Positions 51,101-58,470 of a stretch of DNA of 64,000 nt are shown here, piece by piece. The position numbers and the translations under genes are program-made. The notes under the pieces were generated by a model. That model had not been told where the DNA came from. It did not search any database and worked only from the letters and a program-made list of their open reading frames with translations. Position 1 is the first letter of the stretch, and each line of letters starts with the position of its first letter. This DNA comes from Ancylostoma caninum (Eukaryota > Nematoda > Chromadorea > Rhabditida > Ancylostomatidae), in assembly GCA_037903475.1 (NCBI GenBank), contig JBAJFG010000054.1, positions 558,001-622,000 of the forward strand. The letters are read 5' to 3'.

Positions 51101-54100
51101 GAAATTCTACAAAAGGCTCTAGCTTGCACAAATATAGTTCTCTATTGCCAGAAATGATGAAGCAGGGTTAGCGAAACATGGAACGGGTGAAGTGGGGACA
51201 GAACGTCGAACAGAACCCAGTCGAGAATTGGTCGGCACGAGCACCGAAACGCAGCGCCTCTGAGTCAACGCTCGTCGCCGATACTGGAAGTGTCGTCGGA
51301 TGCAGAGGATGTGGCCGTAGAACGCGCACTCGCATACTGTTTCAGAAAAAGCGATCGTAAGAGACAACCATAAACAAACGGATATCGCGTATAAGTGTGG
51401 AAGTGAATCAAGGAGATGAAATAAACGAACGAAATGCCACTATACATGATCGGAAGTGTTGAAAAAGAACCACATATAATACATCAGCTTTTGTAGCATC
51501 GCAAGATTTTTCCATTTTATGCGCTCCAGTACCTCTGAGACACAATTAAGCGCAAGCGAACGTTATCGTTTATACCGTCACATCTGCAAACGAATCCCTA
51601 TTCCCACACATGCGCCACGAAGCATCCCGTGAATTCATTTAAGAACCACCGGTGCCTGTTTAACAACTCTCCTATGTTCCACAAGGAGTCCGTCTTATCC
51701 CAAATTCAAGAACGAGTCAAGTGCAGAATTAAAAACCATCAGCCTAGTTCAAATTAGCCATGCGCATCCCCTCAAAATTAATACCGTATCACCTAATCAA
51801 AACCACAGTGATAGCAATTAAGCATATATGTGTAAAATATAACTACAACATTTACTATTCAAATAATAAAATGAATAGAAGAACGATGAAAGGAAAAAAG
51901 CAGCTCTGACCTTGTTACTTGGCGCATACCAGCCAGCTGCAGGCGGGGGACTTCCATTTGCTTGCGTTCCCCGACGACTCACCTAGAAACGACCATAATT
52001 TGGAACCTCGCAATAATTTTAACATCAAATAATTCGGCTTTTTTACACTCGTCCTTGTTTCTACCCGTTACATAAGTCGAAAAACTTTTTAAAAAATTCG
52101 AATTTGCCGATATATGACGTCTAGTCTTAGTTCTGAGCTCAAATGCATGTACAAGAGCACAACCAATGACTTCGATGTTCCGTAAAGGACAGGAGCAGAA
52201 ATAAGAAAAATCTGCTTTTTATTTCTTCCTACTTAACACTCACTTCACCTAATAATCAACCAGAAAACCCTCGAATTTACTACTGTTTACCTGAGCGCCA
52301 ACCTTTTGAATATTGGGTAGCTGCATATTGATTTCGATGCCGTGTTCCTGATACCACTGAGCTCCTTCTTCCGAAATCACCAGCATCTCACAACGAATAG
52401 CGTTCTCCTTGATTCGCTCTACGACCTGGAATTTCAAAAATATTACTGAAATGAAAAACCCTTATGAATAGACGTCCCAGAAAACAATACTATGAGCTTC
52501 ACTAATCGCCTCAAAAAAAAGAGTTAAAAACAGGATAGTCCTGCATAAGAGACTAGAAACTACCTTCTTATGACTTTCTCCGATGATACTGTGTCCATTC
52601 ACAGCAAATATACGGTCACCCATGCGGAGCCCACCCAAATCTGCTGGAGAACCCTGAAATTCAAAAGATATAGCTGCTGATCAGCTGACATGTACTATAT
52701 GTACATACTAACCAAACCGAAGAGATGTGTATGTGATCCTTATTAAAGCTGGGAAAAAAATCAACCTCTTAACTATCTTTTGAGGCAGAAACACCACAAA
52801 AGAAGTGGACATGAAACAAGTTGTCGCAAAATCCGAATTTAATTTCAAATCTCGAGTTCCACTATACCACTCTGGCGTATATCACCTTGGGTCGGCAACT
52901 CCAGCGACAGCGATTTCGATGCGCATCGACTTTGGGCGGAGCATCGTTGGCGACGCTGCTGCATGGGCCCGCCATTCCCACTGCGCACCAAAATTGGACA
53001 CCATTCCACATTAGGGGTCCCAAATTTTCAAAAAAAAAAGGCACCGAAACTTTGCATATAGGGGTTATTTGAGGTGCTGAACACGAATATCGTATTCATT
53101 TTGTACCGCAACCCCATTTTTGTAGGGTTACGGTAGGATTACCGGGATACGGTACCTCATAGAACTCGCCCAAATTTTGCACAAGGAGGTTATTTGAGAT
53201 GCTGAACACGAATATCGTATCCGTTTTGTACCGTAGCCCCATTTTCGCGAGAATACGGTAGGTATACGGTGGTAAATTCGGAGAAAATGACGATTTTGGG
53301 TAGAAAATGAAGGTGTCATGGAAAATAATGTTAAGCTTCTTCATCAGCGCCCAGAAGAACCCCTCTACGCAAAATTTGAGATGATTCTGTGAGATACCGT
53401 ATCTACGATGTACCTACCGTAACTCTGCAAAAATGGGGTTACGTACAAAATGGATACGATATTCATTTTCAGCACCTCAAATAACCCCCATATGCAAAGT
53501 TTCGATGAAATCTTTTTTTTTTTTTTGAAATTTTGGGGCCCCTAATGTGGGATAGTGCCCAAAATTGTTGTCGCCTAGGCCACCGCGATGATGGTACTAC
53601 ACTTTGAATACTCCTCACTGCGGTTTCTTCCACCACACATATTTTTGTGCGTATTTTAAAAGTGTAGTTTCGGTAATAACCGTCAGTAAGAAGCTACACC
53701 TCGTCTGTCGACTAAGGCAATTACGTCGTAGAGCGAAGCCCTAGCAGACGAGATAATATCTTCCATCCGGCTGTCATCTACGAGGCTGGATCTTCAAAAT
53801 TACGTGACCACTCTCGCGAAGTGACATTGGAAATTAATTACTTTAAAACTATTTGAAACGCACGTTCTTTCAAGATTGTTTTCGCACGACACCAATGCCG
53901 GAACCACTAAACACCACAAAAACTATCTAAACCGGATTGAACAAACTGATAACATCGTACCTTGTCGACCATTCCAACGAACTGTCCACGTCCTTTCTCG
54001 GCATGCAGATTATATCCATATTCCTAATAATATTTATGAATTACTTGCTGACTTCGTGACACCTAAGGGAAATAATAAAACCGAAGAACATTCTAATGCT

Positions 54101-54616
54101 ATCTTAATACTTGAACTTAAAAAACTGATGCAATATTCCTAACATTTTGAAAGGGTGCAATATTCCTAATATTTTGAAAGGGCACAGATACGCGAATCAA
54201 TACCAGTTGAAAGCAAATGGCCATGGAAAGCGTATGAGCATAATGAATGGAACGCTATAGAGGCTAGCGGTCTCATGTTGTAAAGATAACATTCTCAAAG
54301 AACCACAGACATGTGACCAACGAACAACATAGTTGAGAGAACGAGCACACTTTTGTCAATAGAACGCAGACGACATCACGCCTTCCGAGAAAATTCGAAT
54401 GTGGACTCCGAAAGAAAAAAAAAACAATTTCGGCATTTACTATGGTCTCTTGTCTTTAAGACGAAAGATCTGTTTCTCAATCTTTTTTTCTATAATTAAC
54501 TTTGAAAACGCTACCTCTTTTACAAAGGTTGGACTGCTGGCACCTACCTGGTCTGGTGATGCTTTTTCCACTAAGCAAAGTCTCGGCGAAGGAGCGTCTT
54601 CCGGAAGATGAACCAT
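30042..54616 (-). CDS. nrfl-1: NHERF/EBP50-type two-PDZ scaffold protein (nrfl-1 orthologue), 12 coding exons
   Basis: Coding exons 5' to 3' on minus: 54616-54548, 54023-53961, 52653-52564, 52425-52291, 51982-51911, 35807-35724, 35640-35467, 34138-33983, 33169-33110, 32858-32481, 32126-32018, 30184-30042 (stop TAA). The total is 1,533 nt for 510 residues. All junctions are phase 0 except the last (phase 1), and every intron is GT-AG. PDZ1 spans about residues 12-95 with PRLCLVEK and the carboxylate loop YGYNL (25-29), and alpha-B His72. PDZ2 spans about 164-250 with ARLCKL, loop FGFNL (180-184) and His228; both are class I-like. An acidic linker precedes a C-terminal ERM-binding tail, SAQEARERLR to LEEKYRLVSNM. 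NHERF proteins tether apical membrane transporters to ezrin/ERM and actin; in C. elegans NRFL-1 acts at the intestinal apical membrane with ERM-1 and AAT-6. Donor GTGCGT of exon 8 is weak, and exon 11 could end 3 nt earlier (32021) with the same phase. Confidence 0.93.
30800..31510. repeat. 22-bp minisatellite cluster in the last nrfl-1 intron
   Basis: Units like AGCTGCTGCGGTCCTTCCGAAT recur with a 22-bp period at about 30890-31022, and scattered direct and inverted copies of CTGCTGCGGTCCTTCCGA continue to about 31500. Being mixed in orientation they can form hairpins. They lie between exon 12 and exon 11 of nrfl-1 and inflate that intron to 1.83 kb. Confidence 0.85.
33983..35807 (-). CDS. 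nrfl-1: nrfl-1 exons 6-8: PDZ2
   Basis: Exon 6 (35807-35724) encodes a Pro-rich lead (AADPVFVAPPPPHEEP) and PRARLCKL. Exon 7 (35640-35467) carries FGFNLHAEKGRGHFIG, DRAGLRMGQRIVGVNG and TPHK. Exon 8 (34138-33983) carries EVVAQIKRSPLRTTLLVASE and DRWYKENGAEYSF, then a short acidic stretch. Exon 8 would hit a stop ten codons past the proposed donor (CAT|GTGCGT) if not spliced, giving a possible truncated form that lacks the ERM-binding tail. Confidence 0.92.
34277..35395. mobile_element. About 1.1-kb TIR element in nrfl-1 intron 7
   Basis: TCATACGAAAAGTAATTA at 34277 is mirrored at 35378-35395. The arms run about 60 bp, including GTCTCGCACCTCG and TTGTTAAG, at roughly 85 percent identity. Inside, an AAAGGCAAG phrase is again inverted (34803 / 35315). 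The longest internal frame (34887-35282, plus, Arg-rich) shows no transposase motif. Target duplication is not clear. Confidence 0.75.
36226..36340. mobile_element. Short hairpin MITE, copy 1
   Basis: GGCCTGTATGCATTAGTATTACCCAGGG-like left end pairs with CCCTGAGTAATTTCAATGATACATGCGGCC-like right end (imperfect inverted repeat of about 28 bp). The interior GGGTAGG and GTCAACACG are shared with the copy at 63334-63457. Confidence 0.6.
37142..37210 (-). CDS. Candidate alternative first exon of nrfl-1
   Basis: The ATG at 37210 opens a 23-codon segment, MWDPVLEFMIGVPCEFPREF plus three residues, ending exactly in phase 0 at GAG|GTAGGT-like donor GTAGGC. It would join to exon 6 (35807) in frame and give a PDZ2-only scaffold. 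A small upstream ATG frame precedes it. Support is only reading frame, donor and phase. Confidence 0.3.
39078..39218 (-). CDS. Candidate cassette exon of nrfl-1 within intron 5
   Basis: This 47-codon segment is bounded by a good acceptor (CTTCTGTCAG) and a consensus donor (CCC|GTAAGT) and is open in phase 0 at both ends, as are all neighbouring nrfl-1 exons. It encodes a Ser/Thr-rich peptide starting LPSFTSSSRNSSVQSIDTF and ending GCPEQTSP, with no domain. Inclusion between exons 5 and 6 would lengthen the inter-PDZ linker. It is the best supported of the extra exons. Confidence 0.55.
39464..39562 (-). CDS. Candidate alternative first exon upstream of the cassette exon
   Basis: The ATG at 39562 begins a 33-codon frame (MCFLLDAIAEAVFCRRRALP, then to PCRGRK) ending AAG|GTGTGT in phase 0. 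It could splice to 39218 and on to PDZ2. The N-terminal Cys residues beside hydrophobic and Arg residues would suit membrane association, which is speculative. Confidence 0.3.
43040..43174 (-). CDS. Candidate membrane-anchor first exon (nrfl-1 isoform or nested gene)
   Basis: The ATG at 43174 starts a 45-codon frame with a basic N-terminus (MSTGRRFRFWRRN) followed by a hydrophobic segment (ISLIVVAIFSAFMFS) and ends TAC|GTGAAC in phase 0; without splicing it stops four codons later. The layout is that of a type II signal anchor. It may be an alternative nrfl-1 start or the start of an unrelated nested gene. Confidence 0.3.
43326..43824 (+). CDS. Candidate nested plus-strand gene, last two exons
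   Basis: Exon 43326-43447 (122 nt) and exon 43644-43824 (181 nt, stop TGA) join in frame across a 196-bp intron with donor GAA|GTACGT and acceptor ATTTTTTAG. The joined frame gives about 100 residues, with KNYGAYLKEARVLGGITIDF in the first part and GKFEIELTGIYENGYQLNNV in the second, ending FTLVK. Composition and splice phase support a real exon pair, but I do not recognise the family and could not place the 5' exons. It lies inside nrfl-1 intron 5 on the opposite strand. Confidence 0.4.
49501..49719 (+). CDS. Candidate plus-strand exon, unidentified
   Basis: An open frame with protein-like composition (FVEVILFDRKKLHLPFRSNI at its start, ending HPSPFGSSPTR) terminates at donor AGG|GTGAGC in phase 0. 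An acceptor-like GTTCGATAG lies at 49541. No family recognised; no partner exon found. Confidence 0.25.
50660..50860 (-). CDS. Candidate trans-spliced membrane-anchor/coiled-coil first exon
   Basis: A strong acceptor TTTTCCTTCTCAG ends at 50977, and the first ATG after it is at 50860 (ACAACAATG). The frame encodes a hydrophobic helix (MLLELVALIVFFLTLCKIVD), a basic stretch (ANVRKRQ) and an acidic coiled-coil-like run (KLEEVQQLDEILEEEQEEEE). It can end at AGT|GTCAGG in phase 0 after 67 codons and join nrfl-1 exon 6 or the 39-kb cassette. Left unspliced it stops at codon 86 (50600). So it is either a membrane-anchored nrfl-1 isoform or a small nested gene. An open segment just upstream (51095-51027, donor ATC|GTGAGT) may be another exon. 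Confidence 0.45.
51265..51336 (-). CDS. Candidate alternative terminal exon giving a PDZ1-only isoform
   Basis: After the acceptor TTTTTCTGAAACAG, a 23-codon Ser/Asp-rich frame (starts YASARSTATSSASDDTSS, ends GDER) runs to TGA, in phase with exon 5, which lies 575 bp upstream on the same strand. Splicing exon 5 to it would yield a short scaffold of about 166 residues with PDZ1 but neither PDZ2 nor ERM-binding tail. Confidence 0.3.
   Translation of the reverse strand, partial: YASARSTATSSASDDTSSIGDER
51911..54616 (-). CDS. nrfl-1: nrfl-1 exons 1-5: start, PDZ1 and first linker
   Basis: Exon 1 (54616-54548) encodes MVHLPEDAPSPRLCLVEK and a few more residues, ending CAG|GTAGGT. Exon 2 (54023-53961) gives EYGYNLHAEKGRGQF.. 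. Exon 3 (52653-52564) gives GSPADLGGLRMGDRIFAVNG.. . Exon 4 (52425-52291) gives VVERIKENA..EMLVISEEG and the end of PDZ1. Exon 5 (51982-51911) is a Pro/Ser/Gly linker ending GWYAPSNK before GTCAGAG. The intron after exon 2 contains a fold-back element. The two PDZ domains share HAEKGRG after the binding loop, indicating an old internal duplication, as in all NHERFs. Confidence 0.93.
52978..53577. mobile_element. Fold-back element in nrfl-1 intron 2
   Basis: The outer arms carry CATTAGGGGTCCCAAATTTT and its inverse AAATTTTGGGGCCCCTAATG. Inside, GAGGTGCTGAACACGAATAT occurs at about 53072 and, as GAGATGCTGAACACGAATAT, at 53197, and inverted near 53455. The symmetry centre is about 53277. It is related to the fold-back at 16430-17005. 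A phrase at 52905-52940 (TTTCGATGCGCATCGACTTT) is also echoed at 59500-59520. Confidence 0.75.
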
Positions 54617-54672
54617 GGTCGTCGATTACGAACGAGGCAATACCACCAGCTGAGATTGAACTGAAATTTCAC
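54617..54672 (-). promoter_or_regulatory. nrfl-1: Probable spliced-leader acceptor and 5' UTR of nrfl-1
   Basis: On minus, GTGAAATTTCAG ends at 54661 and is followed by 44 nt of leader before the ATG at 54616. No donor exon is evident upstream. Position and short leader fit spliced-leader trans-splicing, common for nematode genes. Confidence 0.55.
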
Positions 54673-55475
54673 AAGGTCGTGGGCAAATGCAATGCGCAAA
54701 GTAGAAAAAGTACGGAAGAGCGATGGGCGACCAAATGGCATATTGAAGGAAACTGAAGGAAATACAACATGTGAGGACAGCAATCGTCATGAACCAAGCT
54801 GAGAATTATTCAAAAGAACAAAAGCCAACTATAAAAGGAAACAGGTGGAAGCGAATCGAACGTCAAGCCAATGTGGCAATCGATGTTCAAGGTGTTAATA
54901 ATTTCAACTAATTGACAGCAGCAAGAGCAGTGAAAATGGAACAGACTATCATTCGCTGGTTGCCCGCATGTTCTTTAAGAAAGAGAAAAATATGTCACGT
55001 TACAACCGTATCAAGGATGTTATCCTTGAAAAGCAACGGTCAGCGACTTGTTTGTACAACGGATTTCTATCAAGTGCCTATGCATTCAGCGCGGATTTAA
55101 TGTTGGACAACTTACGAACCGAGGTTCTGATGGAAGAACGGAAGCAGATTAATTCGAAATGGAAAAAAATGCCCCCGTGCCATTTGCATTAGTTATTCAT
55201 GCAAAGAATTGCAACAGCTGAGAGCGCAAAAATATTCATATGAGCCTCCGGCTTTTTCATTTTGGCCAACTGCAGTAGGAAGAAAGAAATCTGTGGGGAA
55301 AACAAAGAAAAAAAAAGCCTCTCGGGCTGCCGGTACAGTCTTTGTGCAGTATGGTTCCTATAAAGCATCGCCGTAGCTTCAGCTTCTTCATTTTGAATAC
55401 GTATTGATTGTGAGCAGTTCACGTGTCTACAATCATTACGTATCAAAAATGAAGTCGCCGAGGCGACGGCGGTAC
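54673..55475. other. Upstream region of nrfl-1; no gene seen
   Basis: Plus-strand frames at 54502-54756 and 54968-55192 are open but antisense to exon 1 or without any recognisable domain. No promoter element can be assigned with confidence. A TGATAA site (GATA-factor type) occurs further up at 55922-55927. Confidence 0.4.
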
Positions 55476-55677
55476 TACAGGAAGCTCCAAATGTCCGCAG
55501 TCAAGAGGGCGTGGCCACGGCGCGGTTCCTTGCTCAGACACATGCGCTCTCTATGTTGCCTCTGGCTTCTCTGACTCTGCAGACAACCATTGGCAGCATG
55601 CAGAGCGCCTGTGTCTCTGCCTAAAGCCGCGTCGTGACCACGCCCCTCTTGACTGCGGACATTTGGAGCTTCTTGTA
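55476..55677. mobile_element. 202-bp hairpin MITE
   Basis: The left end TACAGGAAGCTCCAAATGTC and right end GACATTTGGAGCTTCTTGTA are inverted repeats. The arms continue for about 75 bp (GCAGTCAAGAGG-GCGTGG...GGCGCTCT). Frames read through it on the minus strand are artefacts of the palindrome. Confidence 0.85.
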
Positions 55678-57104
55678 TGTGGGCCATACTTCTCCAAAAC
55701 CATACCTTCAACCTGAGGCACAAAAAAGATCGAGATTCTGAACAAAGACACACAAAGCAACATAATCTGAACGAGTGAAAGCTTTGTAAATGAAAAGAAA
55801 ATGACGGCTCGATCAAGCATCAAAACACTTGTTCATCTGCACAAGTTTAACGCAAATGTACATCTCGACCGATTGTATTTAGCAAAGGACAGTCATAGAA
55901 GAGCTCGAGAAGATTAAGGAGTGATAAGAAGTGCGTGAACAAAGGAAACGTTTAACAGGGACGTTAGAAGATTTGGTTCAAAAAAATTATTTTAGCACAC
56001 GGTTGGGCTCATGAAAGGATGGTACTGAAATTGTGATATGTGGAAGTAGTCAAATATATAAGAAAAGACTTGGGACTTTCATCTGACAAGGCACCACAGA
56101 ACAGTTAGTATAGTAATGGTCATCCTAATTCAGTGTCGCTCCTTTGCGGCCTTTATCATCATACATCAGTAGCGCGAGCTGATGCAAAGACGGGAGCGTA
56201 GAGGTATATATAAGCCTAGGATGGTTTCATTCATCAGTGTATGAAACTGTTACGGGCCTCCAAACGTTTCATTCAGAGCATGAATGAAGCTGTTGTCGGG
56301 CAGCAGGGCTCACGCAACCGCTACTGCATTAGCTCACGCTAGGGATGCCTGAAGACATATATAGTGATATACAGCCTTGAATCAGAATGACCGCGAATAT
56401 ACATTTACAGTGCATCGGAATCCGATCCGGTCAGATAACAAAAGATACGTATTGATCTCCCATATCCGACGATCGATACGCATCATTTTTTATCCGACCG
56501 GATCGGACTCCAATGAAATATTAATGTAGCTAATGAGTGCAGTACATCCAATGATTCGTTAAATTACCCTAAAACTCACGGCGTTCACCTTGTAAGCGTA
56601 ACACAAGGTGTATAAAAATGGTGAAAAAATGCTTGAGGAATGAAAACACCTGGGAGTTAGAAACTCAGCAATTTGCTACACGTGTGACAGATCGCTGAAA
56701 TTATCGACAGTCTGTCACATGCGTGAGGCAGCGTAGTAGACCACCGATGAGTGGTAGATCGTCGGCGGTCTATTACATCAGTAGATCAGAAGAGATGGAT
56801 CTCCGCAACGCTTGTGCTCCCCCACGTCATTATCTCTAACAAGAAGATCATTGATTAACATGTTAGACATAACTGCGCATCACGGTCGAACCATAGATGG
56901 AATAGTTGTGAGAACGGGTCCTAAAAGTGAAGGTTGGTGAGGAAAATCGTAGGTGGGTCACTCGGCGCCCCGACCGGGAGGGGGGGGGGGGGGGAATTTG
57001 TATGCTAGAGGCTTACGAAACCACGCTCATCTACGTGAGAAGAAAAAACCCTACTGGAAAATATTCAGTGTTCGCAGCATAGGTGGAAGCCTGGGTAACA
57101 TTCA
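55678..57104. other. No gene seen; simple repeats
   Basis: A run of 15 G lies at 56980-56994. Imperfect palindromes occur at 56430-56520 (CCGATCCGGTCAGATAACAA / TTATCCGACCGGATCGGA) and at 56700-56770. A related TCCTATCCGGTCCGATAACG phrase is at 480-500. Confidence 0.45.
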
Positions 57105-58470
57105 TGTATTTAACGATTTTAACAACCTTATTTTCGGAAAAATGCAAGAGTCTTGAGGAAGCACGGTTAAACGATAATAAAATAACAGCACTATTGAAAA
57201 TGTCCGGGGAGTCGAGCAGAAACGAAAGCATGAATGAGAATCGAAACGAGAAAAAATGGTTTTTTTTAACTTCAACGCCTATTTTCAGGAAAGTCCGGAA
57301 TTTCACCGCAGAAGTGGATGAATGAGAAAAAATGACTGGCTTTTAAGAAAAGTACAATGTCTGCATTGATTGCGTGACCACCTCAGAATTGGGTGCCAAA
57401 TTTCTGAGAAGTTTCAGGCATGCACAAGTAGGGTCTGCGCCGCGCCCCGTCACAGGCTTTGTATTGAACCTTGCTCAGATGCGAGGTTCTCGGAAAGTAG
57501 AGGAAGATTTGCTCTTTCCAACACACTGCAACGTCCTTGATGGTTTCCAAAACAAGGCCGGAATTTTTTGCCGAATTTGGACTGTTTTTGAAATTAGAGT
57601 GCGTTTTTCAGGATTCACTAGGATCCTTTTCCCAGTGCGAGGTTGCCAGCGTGTTCAGCTCACGATTCTGCATCGATTGGTACTTGAGTGCAAGATGGAT
57701 CTTTGCTGGGAAGTTGGGAATGCTGACTGTTGAGAATGCTATAACAGGCACTCTCATCGGCTAAACGAGGAAGTACAGGAATGGAAGAGGCGCAGACAAG
57801 GGCAAATGAGAATGCCCGTTATAGCATTCTCACCAGTTGGCATTCCGAGCTTCCCAGCAAAGATCCATCCTGCGCCCAAGTACCAGTCGACGCAGAATCG
57901 TGAGCTGAACACGCTGGCAACCTCGCATTCGGAAAACGATTTTACCGAATCCTGAAAAACGCACGTTAAATTCGAAAATAGTCCAACTTTGGAGAAAAAT
58001 TTCGGCCTAATTTTGGAAGCAATCAGGGAAATTTGCAGTACATTGGAAAGAGCAAATCTTCCTCTACTTTCTAGGAACCTCGCATCTGAAAGAAACTTTC
58101 AATACCGAGCCCGTGACAGGGCGCAGCGCGGACCCTATTTGCGCATGTCTGGATTTTCTCAGAAATTTGGCACCCAATTGTGATCTTGCCACGCAAGCTA
58201 TGCAAGTAATTTACTTTTCTTAAAAGTCAGTAAGTTGTGTTCACTCGTCCACACATTAGAATTCTGTGGTGGGTTTCGGATTTTCCTGAAAATAGGCGTT
58301 GAATAAGAAAAAGATTCCTTTTTTCGATCGATTCTCATTCATGCTTTTGCTTCTGCTCGACTCCCCGAACGTTTTTCAGTAGTGCTGTTATTTTGTCGTC
58401 ACCAGTTAACCGTGCTTCCTCAAAACTCCTGCAGTTTTCCGAAAATAAGGTTGTTAAAATTCAAAAAAGT
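57105..58470. mobile_element. Large fold-back (about 650-bp arms)
   Basis: AACAACCTTATTTTCGGAAA at 57121 is mirrored by TTTCCGAAAATAAGGTTGTT at 58436-58455. Further mirrored pairs are AGGAAGATTTGCTCTTTCCA (57505) and TGGAAAGAGCAAATCTTCCT (58042), and GGATCTTTGCTGGGAAG and its inverse. The symmetry centre is near 57788 with a loop of about 60 bp. Arms differ by scattered substitutions and small gaps. Frames inside are not supported as genes. Confidence 0.85.

Larger units (their letters stand above)
35808..51910 (-). other. nrfl-1: 16.1-kb nrfl-1 intron 5 between the PDZ1 and PDZ2 blocks
   Basis: This interval separates exon 5 from exon 6. Apart from the candidate exons, nested gene and MITE listed separately, it is AT-rich DNA without recognisable genes. 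Open frames such as 36485-36865 (plus, 126 codons), 38705-39040 (minus), 41185-41550 (minus), 46078-46395 (minus) and 48568-48864 (minus) have no domain and no convincing exon borders. Confidence 0.7.

Noticed and set aside
55475..55823. Minus-strand frames of about 90-113 codons
   Set aside because: They run through the 55476-55677 palindrome, which accounts for the opposing open frames.
56581..56611. Exon-like minus-strand phrase encoding LCYAYK before a GTGAAC
   Set aside because: It is part of a short palindrome (CACCTTGT...ACAAGGTG) and lacks an ATG or acceptor; the true first exon of nrfl-1 was found at 54616-54548.
57374..57733. 119-codon plus-strand frame
   Set aside because: Lies within one arm of the large fold-back; composition and context do not support a gene.
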